A DNA stretch of 64,000 nt. It comes from Annulohypoxylon bovei var. microspora (Eukaryota; Ascomycota; Sordariomycetes; Xylariales; Hypoxylaceae). Position numbers and translations under genes: made by a program. The notes under the pieces are model-generated. The model saw only the letters and a program-made list of their open reading frames with translations. It ran no database searches and had not been told where the DNA came from. Shown here piece by piece: positions 21,584 to 32,217 of this stretch. Position 1 is the stretch's first letter, and every line of letters begins with the position of its first letter. The stretch spans positions 1 through 64,000 of the forward strand of contig MU405224.1 in the NCBI GenBank assembly GCA_022836615.1, written 5' to 3'.

Positions 21584-22634
21584 ATGATGACGGTAAAGAA
21601 GAAAGGCCGCACAAAAAACCTGGCTGCAGGGCGACCCCCAACAGCTCGGAAACCCAAGTCTATGTCCAGGAAAGCTACCAAGACGTTGATCAACTCTCAT
21701 CATCTCCTAGAAAAGAAGAAATCTCAGGCTATCGCTAAAGGAGACCGGGCTGCCGAAGCTGCAATTGATAATGAGATTTCTGCCTTAGGTGGAATCGAGA
21801 AGTATCAACAAGCCAGCCTCCAGGGCCAGCGCCTCGACCGTGGGGGAGATAGTTCTCATGTTCTGATGGAATGGCTTAAACCAACAGATCCTGTCCCCCT
21901 TTCTTCTGCAGAGACCCGCTTGAAAATGCTCGAGGTTGGAGCGTTAAGCACTACGAACTTATGTTCGACAAGTGGGCTATTCGATATGGAAAGGATAGAC
22001 TTAAACAGTCAAAGTGATGGTATCATGCAACAGGATTTCATGGAGAGACCACTTCCTAATGATGACTCTGAACGGTTCGACATCATTAGCCTCTCGCTTG
22101 TCTTAAATTTTGTCCCCGATGCTACAGGACGAGGAGAAATGCTCCTCCGGACCCTGGATTTCTTAAAGCAGCCTGGCACATGTTGCTCATCTGAACTACG
22201 TGATCTATTTCCGAGTTTGTTCATGGTTCTACCTGCACCAGTAAGTCAAGTCCCAGTGCCTCAAAGTGTCCCCCCCCTAATATTCTATAAAAAAAAAATC
22301 AATTCCTCAAAGCCCACCTTTCATAATTATTGTGTACAATAGATCTACAGCAATAGTTTGATTGCTCATTTACTGTCATAACGAACTTCGCTAACTACAG
22401 AGCTTGTAGTGCGTCACCAACTCAAGGTATATGAACGAGTCTCATATGGAGTTGATCATGAATACAATAGGATACGTGAAAGCCAAGAGCAAGATCACCC
22501 AGAGACTCGTATATTACCTTTGGATTAGGAAAGCCCCTATCCAGTCATCCTCTGCAACGTTCAAGAAAGTTGAACTTCGATCCGGACATTCTAGGAACAA
22601 CTTTGCGGTCGTGCTTCGATACTCATCCGGGTGA
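21584..22634 (+). CDS. BMT2: 25S rRNA adenine-N(1) methyltransferase
   Basis: Bmt2 is a nucleolar SAM-dependent enzyme that makes m1A in helix 65 of 25S rRNA. Two exons (21584-22240, 22410-22634; 169-nt intron, donor GTAAGT) give 293 aa. A Lys/Arg-rich N-terminus (VKKKGRTKNLAAGRPP) suits a nucleolar protein. The methyltransferase fold shows LKMLEVGALS as the SAM-binding motif I, the QDFMERPLP segment, FDIISLSLVLNFVPD, and the family motif LPAPCVTNSRYM rebuilt exactly across the intron. YVKAKSKITQRLVYYLW follows. A second ATG directly after the first makes the start ambiguous by one codon. The intron is longer than the others nearby and contains runs of C and A. Confidence 0.9.
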
Positions 22635-24914
22635 TAATCGTGTACCATACGGGTTTTCTAATCTCATCAATAGGATGCGCAGTCATCTAATAAATCTAGC
22701 TATATGAGCAGATTGTCATGACGGCAAACACCGTCATTGCATTACACTAACGACGTTGAGGCCGTTTATTATTTTGGGGGTTACATACATCACCAATGCC
22801 GGAGGTCGGTTCTTTCGCTCTACCCCAAACTTCTCACCTCTCAATTCGTCCGATATCTCTCCAACTAGACGCGCTTCCTAATAATCAGATTATTGCAGCG
22901 CTTGTGTATCCATCGAGATCATCAATGGATTCATATGGACCTCAGCCTACCCCGCAGGGGACTGCATAGTTAACTACCCGATAGGTTTGGACTGAAGGTT
23001 ACCCACCAACAAGACCACACCATCTTTGTCAGGCGACACCTGCGCCTTTGGTCCAAGTATTAGTTGATCAGAGCTCTTGGGGGTTCCCGTCAGCCTCTAA
23101 GAAGTCTGCTCAAGATATATATGGTATCAATTACCTAATATAACCGACGATGGAAGTACATCTTACCCCAAAAGGATCAACCACAAACATCCTACTATAC
23201 GGAGATTCCACTCGGTTGTAGTCGTTTAGGTTAGTGTGGCATAGAGAAACGATTGAGGGTCCTGCTTGAACCACACAGATGGGACTATTTCTCCTCCAAT
23301 CCTTAGCGATCTTCTCGGCAATTTTATCCGTGGTTCGTCTGAGGGCTGCCCTTGCTTTTGAAACTATCGTCACTAGCGACACGTGGGAATACGATAGAAG
23401 CCATATCAATATGGCGAACACGCGTTCGCCACCTAAGCATTGATAAGATCGTGTTCTAGAATTAATAATTAACTGATTGGGTATCTCAACATGGTCGATG
23501 ACAAGTCTACCAAAAGAGGCGAGGGTCTTTCGATGATATCGAAGTCATGTTCGTTATGAATCATGCCGGTCTATCTAATACTATCAATTGGCCTCTTCTC
23601 TAGTAGTTAAACTAAAGAAAGTGGCTAGGCTTCCAATTCGTTAGGACCCTTCTCCAGATTCTAGGCAAATAGTTCGAGAACTCCTGTTCGGACCCGGTCT
23701 TAAGGTATTACCCCTGCGCGCCTCGAATTGGCGGACCTCCAACTGGAAGTCTGGTCACGATGCTACGATTCATACACTTGGGTTGCCAACGGCAACGACG
23801 AGACAGTGTGCTTCACGGTACATGGAGATAGTCTTGGCTCCAATAACGAAGACTAGACCCCGCTTTGGTCAGATGACGGACGGCCGATCGAACACTTTCG
23901 ATTACTTTAGTTCGTCCACATTATAGGAAGAATTCTAGGCGGATATGAACGGACTCCATTCACAGAATGACGAGTCATGTACATATTGTTCGTTTACCCC
24001 GGATTCGATCACTTGGATACGGAGGTTCCTCCTAGTCCCGGTCGCCGACCCGTTTCAATCAAACTAGCCGGGGTTATCGTGAAGCTACTTTATAGTTGAT
24101 ATCACGTATGCATCGGAGATCATTGAAGTGTTGCGGGGTTGGAGAGATATCACTCGACTTCAAACAATCACCTCAATACGGATCTCATATTATTGAAATA
24201 TGTTCACTAGAAGTGATATCCTATTAGGTTTTGTGACATACGTCGACGCCTCCTCGCCCTTCAAGCGTTACATGGGAAATTGCTTGAAATTGACAATTAA
24301 TGCCCGCCGTAAGGGGTCACACCACCGATAGTGTTACGGACAGCTCGCCCCTGGTCCCGAGACATTTAATACCGGCGAGATTAGAGTACGGATATGAAGT
24401 GTTACCTGTCATTCATGGTTCTAGACGGGACGAATCTTCTATGTCTCGGATTTCACATTAGCGCAGGTGAAGCCACTTCCACACGGCGAAGTTTTGTGAC
24501 GTACTTCACCTCATCTAATCACATACTGAGAGCATAGAAGTACAAATGTGCTACAGCAAGCTACGCGATCCTTTACCTAGATTTGGGGGCAACACTTAAA
24601 TGAAAGAACTTTTGATTTCTCTAGGTAACAATCGGTCCATGCTGACTACCTAGGTACCTGGCCTACGAGTCGCGATCCCATTCCCCCACATCATCAAAGT
24701 TGAATGCCGGCCGATTCGCAAGTCCTTGACACCCTCCGCCGGAAGGACGGACTCGGATTGGCTCGCCGGCATAGCCCTGTTACACTTAAGTTCTTTTCCT
24801 CTGGTCTTATTTGCTTCTACTCCTTTTCTCGACTGTCGTAAGCGCCCTCATATAGAGTCGTGTTCTCCTCACGGGCTCTCATGTTAGTCGTTGCCCTCTC
24901 CTACCTCTAGCCAA
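22635..24914. other. Intergenic region with no supported gene
   Basis: About 2.3 kb between the end of BMT2 (+) and the end of UTR4 (-). A minus-strand frame at 23131-23421 has somewhat protein-like composition but begins without ATG and matches nothing recognised. A near-perfect inverted repeat GGCGAAC(AC/GC)GTTCGCC is at about 23413-23430. CTACCTAGGTACCTGG at about 24647 is a copy of the dispersed motif. Otherwise nothing is seen. Confidence 0.5.
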
Positions 24915-26027
24915 TCAATTCCCGCGGACATTAAGACCATCATCTAGAGAGTCGAAGGTCTCTATGACTTGTAGCCGTTGCGGTACCTCAGGCGAGAGGG
25001 GCGCATTCCCAGGGCGTTGAACAACCACACTTCGCATACCGGCCTCGATGGCGGCATCTACTTCCTTGGTGTTGTCACTCAGGAATAGCCACTGTCCGGG
25101 CGGGAACTCGGGGTGTCTGCTAGCAATGGTCTTGTAACTGCTTGTTTCCGTCTTGAGGCCGGCGTTGACAGTGTCAAACCAGTCTGAGATCTGCGGTGTC
25201 AGATCTGACGGGGAGGCATCTGTGTGGCCGAAAAATAGCTTCTGCGCCGCAACAGACCCAGACGAATAGATCATGATCTTGAGGCCCTTGTGTTCCCATT
25301 CCGATAGCTTCCCATGTACATCCGGAAATAGGGGTGCCTTCAAGTCACCCGAAGCATAGCCTGCTTCCCATAGGTAACCCTGGAGACTTTTGAGATAGGA
25401 GATTTTCACATCCGCCTCCGCGAGGACTCTGAAGTGGGCTTCCAATGCATCTTTAGACGAAGAATGCTCCGGTGGAAACGCATTCTTGTACTTTGCAAAA
25501 TCTGGGTTATCCCACTGGGCTTCCAATGTCTCCGGAAGGGCCTTTAGCGCGTAGGGGAACTAGAATCATCGATCAGTCAACGCGGACTCTCTAATCGAGA
25601 TATCCATAGGCCAATAGAATCCGGCTAGCACGACAACTTTGCCACCGACGTTGAATTATCAAACAGTCCATGACCTTAGAATATTGTGAATGGAGTGTGC
25701 ATCACGCTCGCTATCTGAGCGGTTGATCGTTATACTGGTATAACAGGGCTATACTACGTGAGGTGGCGGGTTTGGAGAATATGGATTCGGAGAAGTGCAG
25801 TTCTAACTAGGGATGTCTTACCAGGACATCTTTGACAAAGGAGATTGGACAGACTGTGCCCTCTAAGGATACGTATTAGCTACCGTTGCAGGCTAATGCG
25901 CCCAGGTGTCTAAGCTACTAGGAGATGATAGATGTAGATGTAGATGTAGATGTAAAGCAAGGGCAAGCTCAGAGCTGTCCTTACCAATGTCTAGTAACAC
26001 GACTTTAACGGGAGTAGATGCGGCCAT
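24915..26027 (-). CDS. UTR4: Enolase-phosphatase E1 (methionine salvage)
   Basis: This bifunctional HAD-superfamily enzyme enolises 2,3-diketo-5-methylthiopentyl-1-phosphate and then dephosphorylates it in the methionine salvage pathway. Three exons (26027-25985, 25862-25822, 25559-24915) with introns of 122 and 262 nt give 242 aa, standard length. HAD motif I (LLDIEGTVCPISF) is rebuilt across intron 1. Motif II is the Ser in IMIYSSGSV. WFDTVNAGLKTETSSY is the family-specific segment. Motif IV is in FLSDNTKEVDAAIEAGM. The last exon covers most of the protein. The first intron contains a small (GATGTA)4 repeat. The start ATG sits in a GCCATGGCC context and no upstream in-frame extension was found. 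Confidence 0.93.
25931..25954. repeat. (GATGTA)4 hexamer repeat in UTR4 intron 1
   Basis: Four perfect GATGTA units lie head to tail inside the first intron of UTR4. The tract could vary in length without touching the coding sequence. Confidence 0.9.
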
Positions 26028-27699
26028 GGCAGCAGATGGGACCGTGGGTCTCCCGTCTTCTGGATCTTCAGATCTTACGATCTCTGTACTGCGCAAAACC
26101 TAGCAGGTTGGGGAGAAGCGGAAACCAATGCAAGTCTTTCCCGTCGAAACAGAGCGGTGAAGGTGAAGTTCGCAGGGAACACGATCGTAACAGATCTTAA
26201 AAAAAGGTAATTTCGCGGGCAGAAAATTTTCACTTCCTGGTCCTAAGCTCCGACCGAGTATAGCACCGAATCAGATACGAACGTTGGAAGGTGAAAAAAA
26301 AAACCTAAAAAACTTTTTACACGGCACACCGCGTCTTGAAGGCGTGTCGTCGAGGAGGCGGTCAAGAGATGCGAAAGAGCAAAATGTCCGTTAATGGCAA
26401 GTAATGGCAAGGGAACGAAAGGAACGGCCCCAGCAGCCCAGGAACGCAACCCGTACCGTATAATCCGCTACTGCACAAACAAGGTTTCGCGTAGACTTGA
26501 TGCGACAGACTTAAGCAGACCCCAAAGACCAAGACCATGAGATCTACGTGGGTGTGTGGATGGGTGGATTTGGTGGATTTGATAGATTTGGTAAATGACT
26601 TGCTTGGATAGACACGAGTCCAGTTTTAGAAAGAAGTAAGTTCGGGAAGAGACATTCGGCGGGGAGAGCGACGGCGGATAACGATAACAATTTTCAAAAA
26701 TGGAAGGACACGGCCGGAAGTGGATCTGTAAAAAATAGCCTACCGAATCGATAAGGACGAAAGGAGAATAGTAGACCATTCAAGATCGAAGGTGCTACTG
26801 CATCTTTTGCGTCAATATGCATACAAGGAGGTCCGTATTTCTGCGTGTTTCTTCATACTACAAACATAGGTGTGTACATAGGTATACATGCATCATTGCT
26901 GACCATGATGTATGAGGTCGGTTATACAGCCGGTTTTCAACAACGCATACATCAACTAACTATCCCGTCAGCTATTATACCAACCTCCAAATGTATTCAG
27001 ATTCATTGGTATCGCGAAAGGCTGCAATACGACGTGTGCCCATCCAACTGGACGGGTAGGTCAATCCTACGGCATCGCGAGTCTGTCATAGTAATAATTA
27101 ATAAAAAGTCCCGGACAGTTCGAGCCTCTTATTATCTTCGTCAATAAGATGGCCATGCTTCAGGAAAGTCCAACAGCACACTCGACGATGCTTACCTGGT
27201 AACTTAGCCTTATAGTACTATTATAGCACTATATCCACTACTGACTTACTAGTATTGATACCCTGTCTTTCCTGCATCGAGACTCATGCATGAGGTGCAT
27301 TTGGAGACGCATCCCTTAAAGGGCCACGCTGCAGTTCAGCCATCGCCATCAGCCATTGTCAGCCACCACGTTTTGACGTGTTCGCACGGTCCACCGCCTA
27401 ACGACTATAGAAACTTAGTCTACTATGGTATCATATGGATCATATGGTATCATAACACTCGACATCGAGATGGGTGGTTTTAGCCTGAGTACATGGACGA
27501 TGAGGAGACAACAGAGCTATAACCTAACCCGAATAGCTTCTAACGCGCCCAGAATTCTGCTTGTGAGGCTTTCGCAATGCTATCGTCGTCTTCACCGCTA
27601 GACTACGTCTATATCTGTTAATTTATATGTATAACTCTGTAACAGATGATCGAAAGTGTTTCGGGCATCGTGTCCGCTAGTAGATTTCCAACATGCGCC

Positions 27700-28018
27700 C
27701 GCGTGGGGTTTTCGGCAGCATGTTTTTAAAGCAATCGACTCAGGTGGGCTCACTATCAGTTTATCAATCTGCCAGTTTGCTAGTTTACCGTCGAAGTTGC
27801 CGAGATGTTTGAGGCCGTTTGGGGCCGATTGCGGGAGAAGAATGACTCGCCCGTCGTTGTTTGGCAAGTTTTGGGTTGCTCCGGACGAGACCCAAATATT
27901 TTGGGCTTGAAACCGTCGAACGCGAATCTGGCATTGTCAAGTCATGCATGACGACGGTCTTTCGGCCGGCGTCGGAAACAGTGACGCTACCGTTTCCGTC
28001 TATCTTGCTATTCGACAA
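27700..28018 (-). pseudogene. Possible frame-broken small gene relic
   Basis: From an ATG at 28018 the minus strand gives about 40 codons (MSNSKIDGNGSVTVSDAG...) rich in C-ending codons. The coding-like signal then moves to another frame, giving NLPNNDGRVILLPQ, HLGNFDGKL and NWQIDKLIV down to about 27700. No GT-AG pair of reasonable intron length joins the two frames in phase, so a one- or two-base indel is the simplest reading. I do not recognise the family. It may also be chance. Confidence 0.25.
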
Positions 28019-29468
28019 TTTTTTTGTATAGCGCCCTTACTGGAATGCTCTGGACGATACATAGTTCGAGACACTGCCGTTCTGTGGTCACACGACAGGA
28101 AATCAGTCCTAACTTAGGACACACAACTGTCAGACATCACCACACACAGGGCACACACATGGACACACGCAGCCCGCCGTGGACTAACTGTGGAATGTCT
28201 TCTTCCAGGCCTGCCGAAAGGGGCGAGGCGATCAGTCATCTTCCCCAAAGTATTGCATCATGCTCGATTGCACTCCCCTCTGCCCCCTCCCCCATATCCC
28301 ATCGTGAGATCTGCTCTCGTCGTGTAGGATCATTATCTCCCCTTGGTGGAAGATGATGCCAACCTGCGTCAAAACGTATCAACCAAAGGCGACCTAAGGA
28401 TTGCCCCAGATTTAACCCGGCAATTCCCAAAGGACCCAACAATTCGGGGGTTACGATACGCCGTAGGGTACCATTCAATGTCCGCTGTGTCCGGCTCATT
28501 CAATTCGTTCAATTCTCAATTCGCAATTCGCAATCCTTCATTGTTTATACCAGGTGGACCCCCTTTTATTAAACAACACATCTAATAATACTTGGGGGCC
28601 TTCGAGACGCTCGGGTTTTCGCGCGCGCCCGTCATACCTCGGTACCCAGGCTACCAGGATTTCCAGGCAATGTACTATTATGCAAGACTTCAGTCTCTCA
28701 TTTCATAGGGACAGGTGCTTCACTGCCCGACTACTTAATTCGCAAGTGTAACACTACGATCGACTTGAGAGCTTCATGACTCTCTAGTTGGTTGATTATC
28801 CTGAGATGCGCTGACCCGGATGGTCACGAAAATGGTGGCCTGCAGCAATTGAAATTACACAAAGGCGGTCAATGTCGACCAAAAACCCAAATCGTCCCAA
28901 TTGCCCAGGCGATGTATTATCTCAGCACTCAGTTAAAGCTTAGTGCTTTAGTGCTTTGGAGAAGAAGAACGAAGATTCGGAAGATGCAGGCAGAAAGGAG
29001 TGCATAACCATTAGCCAATCAGCTAGCTTGCTATCTTACAAGTGAAACCGAAGATGCTGGAAGAGTCGAGCAGGTCGAGACGCAAATCATTGGCCTTCAT
29101 CGAGATGATCGTGGGGTCTACCGCAACGTGTCCAAGTCTCCCTTTGTGCCTGGAAAACACCAGCAGGCTTTTAATGCGATACCTTGTCGAAGATAGAGTA
29201 TACTTGTCGATCCCCACCAACTAGGAAGGAGGGCTACATTGGATTTTAGTTCCTTGCTTCCTTTCTGCTGCTTAGCTGGCATAGGAATCTGTTATCAGGT
29301 ACCGGCCTCAGAGGTAGATGGCGGTGTGGCGATCCCAGTCTAGTTTCGTTAATCACAGCAAGACTATTGTATACCGTGCAGCTGCTAGTGGCATTCCTAC
29401 GTGCAGTCCGTGCCAATCCGCGTGGTCAGCTACATGATTCGACAAGCTTCTAGAGGTCTTTCGCCGTA

Positions 29469-29829
29469 CAGTCAGACCTCGACATAACGATCCTCGAAAA
29501 ACACAGGTCTGAATCCGTTATATCGATAATTCGTTATAGAAATTTACCCAAAAACGCCGATCATTACTAGAAATGGCCGAATATTTCGAGTATAAGACAT
29601 GAAATAAGAGGCTATTCCAAATAAGGTATAATACCAAGCTTTAAATGGAAATTATCGTATGAAACACCATGTATATAACGAATCTTTTGGTGGCAGGTTG
29701 AAATATTTAACGAATTTCGTTATATGAAAAAATTCGTTAAATTACATACAAAATCGCTGTGTACGGCATTTCAAATCGTTATATCGAAAATTCGTTATGT
29801 ACTAGGATCGTTATGTCCAGGTCTGACTG
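29469..29829. mobile_element. MITE, Tc1/mariner (pogo/Fot-like) type
   Basis: A 361-bp element with terminal inverted repeats of 26 bp differing at one position: CAGTCAGACCTsGACATAAC and six more bases on each end. It is flanked on both sides by TA (29467-29468 and 29830-29831), the target duplication of Tc1/mariner elements. It has no transposase frame. Subterminal CGTTATATCGA and ATTCGTTAT repeats occur near both ends, as is usual for transposase-binding regions. The well-kept ends suggest fairly recent insertion. A full-length source element must lie elsewhere in the genome if it was mobile. No other copy was seen in this window. Confidence 0.85.
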
Positions 29830-30457
29830 TACTGGCTGTAGAAGCTTGGAGTGTCCAGTCCTTACCAATCCTCAGTATCTATTCTAAGATATTGACACTG
29901 TATGAACGTTTACGGCCGAGCTAAATCTATCTAAGCATGGTGTGTGACGAGGCAGCTATGGTGGTACTTCTTTATCTCGAAACATTCCACGCGACACTCA
30001 CCCCTTTTATATATATTCACGGGAATGCCGCGATGTACTATCTTAACTGATGGTATGGCATGGTGATAATATTAACTTTGTCCTTCAATCGTCATTGCCT
30101 TCCAGTTGCTTACCTACTCTTTCTGCTTCTATCTACGGTGTTGACACTGTCCTGTAGCTTAGAGAAAGAACATCTGGACCTAGCTACCTAGTTACCTAGT
30201 TAGCTGAAGTCTACCTCGATAGACTTTGCTGAGTGATGAAATTTGATGCTTCTCGTTATGTATGCTGGCAGGTACTAGCCGAGGTACGTATCTACATATT
30301 CACGTATTTTGGTATTCTATCCTTGCGTTCCCTTGACTTTGCTTGACTTTCCCCTTGTTCCTCCCCCGGTCACGAACTACGTACACTACATAGAAGTCCC
30401 CACCCAGGCGCAGCAGGACCACAATTTGTTACCCATTCAAAGAGTTCGCACCATCCA

Positions 30458-32217
30458 TTGACTGCCTGCATCGCTCCATGGTCGTCCCACCCCAGTGAAG
30501 CCAGCCCATCACCCATCGAACCCACCTCCACACAACCAACTTCGTTTTACTATTATCATCTCCTTCTCGTCTACTATTACCTACTCTCTTCCAATCTCGC
30601 CATCCATCCATCCATCCATTTCCTACCGCTTCTTCCCTCTATCCTCTTACCATCTTAATCTTCGTCCCGTCGCTCACTATTCCTTTCTCTCTACTACCAC
30701 TAAGCTACAAGCTTACCAGCTGTTGATTCCGCGTGCTTCCATTCCCAAATTACTAGCAATCTTAGTCCAAGTGTCAATTAGTCAACAACAAGAGAGAAGG
30801 GGATCTGGATCTTAGCTTCCTATCCCGTTAACCTCAATTAATACATAGAGCAAGCCAATCTCTCCTTCCTTTGAGCGACCATTGGTCTCTTTGAACCTGC
30901 TTCCTTCAAACTCGATCGTCCCAATCGGCTACGACCAATCTCATCATTTAACCTAATTTCATTCAACCACGAAGACGTTCTTTGTCTGTTGACCCAGTTC
31001 ATAACCATCGACAAACAAACAGAACGACGACTTAGAAAAAGAGCCATCTGCCGTACTCTAAACAACACACCAGAAAGTCAGGATACTAGACTTGATAAGC
31101 GCCTTCACCACGTCACACCCGCCTTGACTCGTAATCTGATAGCCTGGATCCGCACCGAGCCAGGACCACCTTGCAACAACATCAACATCGACGACTTCTA
31201 TTACCAATCCACACTGTTCAACAAGGTCACGAGGAGTCATAAATCCTTCTTCCTTAACCATCGAGACAAGTTGCGGGAGTCGACGGTAGTGAGAGAGCTC
31301 TTATTTGACAATATACCCTACAAATACAAATCCGCCAACAACCCGTTCTGCTAGTTCCAACCTCGTGGCCGACCAGTCATCCAACGGCTTGGTCATTTAG
31401 AGCCACATTAACCTCAACCGTCCTACGGTGTCCTTCACGAACGTCTTAACTCGATTATCATCTCGTACGGATGCTTTTTGAAGCTAGGAACTAGTGGGAA
31501 TTGCTGAGTATAGCAAAGGACCGCCGCCTTCGGACAACCGTTGCGAACAAAACCGATTCGTTGACTCACCGCTCCTCCACTATATCAACGACAGCAACAC
31601 ATATACACATACATAATCTCGTCTTCAAGCTCCACCTTCCTAAAGCTTGTGACAACGAATCCAACCACGGATACTCTCTTTCATATTCACACTATCGTAC
31701 CCATGTCCTTATAACGACCTTTTCCTTTCACTCTTTCAGGACTACGCGTCCCATCAACTATTCACGATTATTTCGCCGCTTTCATTTGTTGTTTAAAACT
31801 TTGACATACCCTGGATGAGCCTCTGACCTGTGAACGACCTGGAGTTATTTGATTTTCTTTCCCCGTAACCGGCATATTGTATATCGCTTCCAATCCCTCT
31901 TCTCATCGACTCGACCTCTTCTCTTATTTGGGTTGGCCAACTTCTTCACTTATCAACTGTTCTGTCCCATCTATTCTATCCCATCGCTTCCGGCACCTTC
32001 TAGCTCTACTTCTACTTCTAGCTCTCTGTACAAGAACGCAAAAAAAAAGTTTCCATCAGTTTCAAGAAGCATTCAGATACCCTCATATTCCCTTTCCAAA
32101 TAGACATCGGGCAAGGGAAAAGGAGTTGTTCAGTTGTACGATCACCTGTGGTTGTATAAACAGCCAGTTTCCTCCTTCATCACTTCTCAATTACTTGTCT
32201 CGCGTCGAGACAACGTC
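30458..32217 (+). promoter_or_regulatory. Long pyrimidine-rich leader/promoter of the KSP1-like kinase
   Basis: About 1.7 kb before the kinase start is rich in C and T on the plus strand, with many CCATCCATC, TTCTC and TCTCTTCC runs and several upstream ATGs opening frames of 60-120 codons. None of these frames has recognisable domains. The composition resembles the long transcribed 5' leaders of some fungal regulatory genes. Whether it is one leader, leader plus introns, or promoter cannot be told from sequence alone. Confidence 0.45.

Larger units (their letters stand above)
26028..30457. other. Gene-poor intergenic region containing a MITE
   Basis: About 4.4 kb with no well-supported gene. 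It holds a coding-like but frame-broken patch at about 27700-28018 (-), a Tc1/pogo-like MITE at 29469-29829, and a TACCTAGTTACCTAG motif copy near 30185. Other open frames are under 120 codons and lack motifs. Confidence 0.5.

Noticed and set aside
23131..23421. A 96-codon minus-strand frame ending near a GTAAGA donor-like site
   Set aside because: It starts at GTG, and no upstream exon or homologous family was recognised.
32134..32217. Upstream extension of the kinase by 28 codons
   Set aside because: It would start at TTG. The first in-frame ATG is 32218, and the kinase domain begins soon after.
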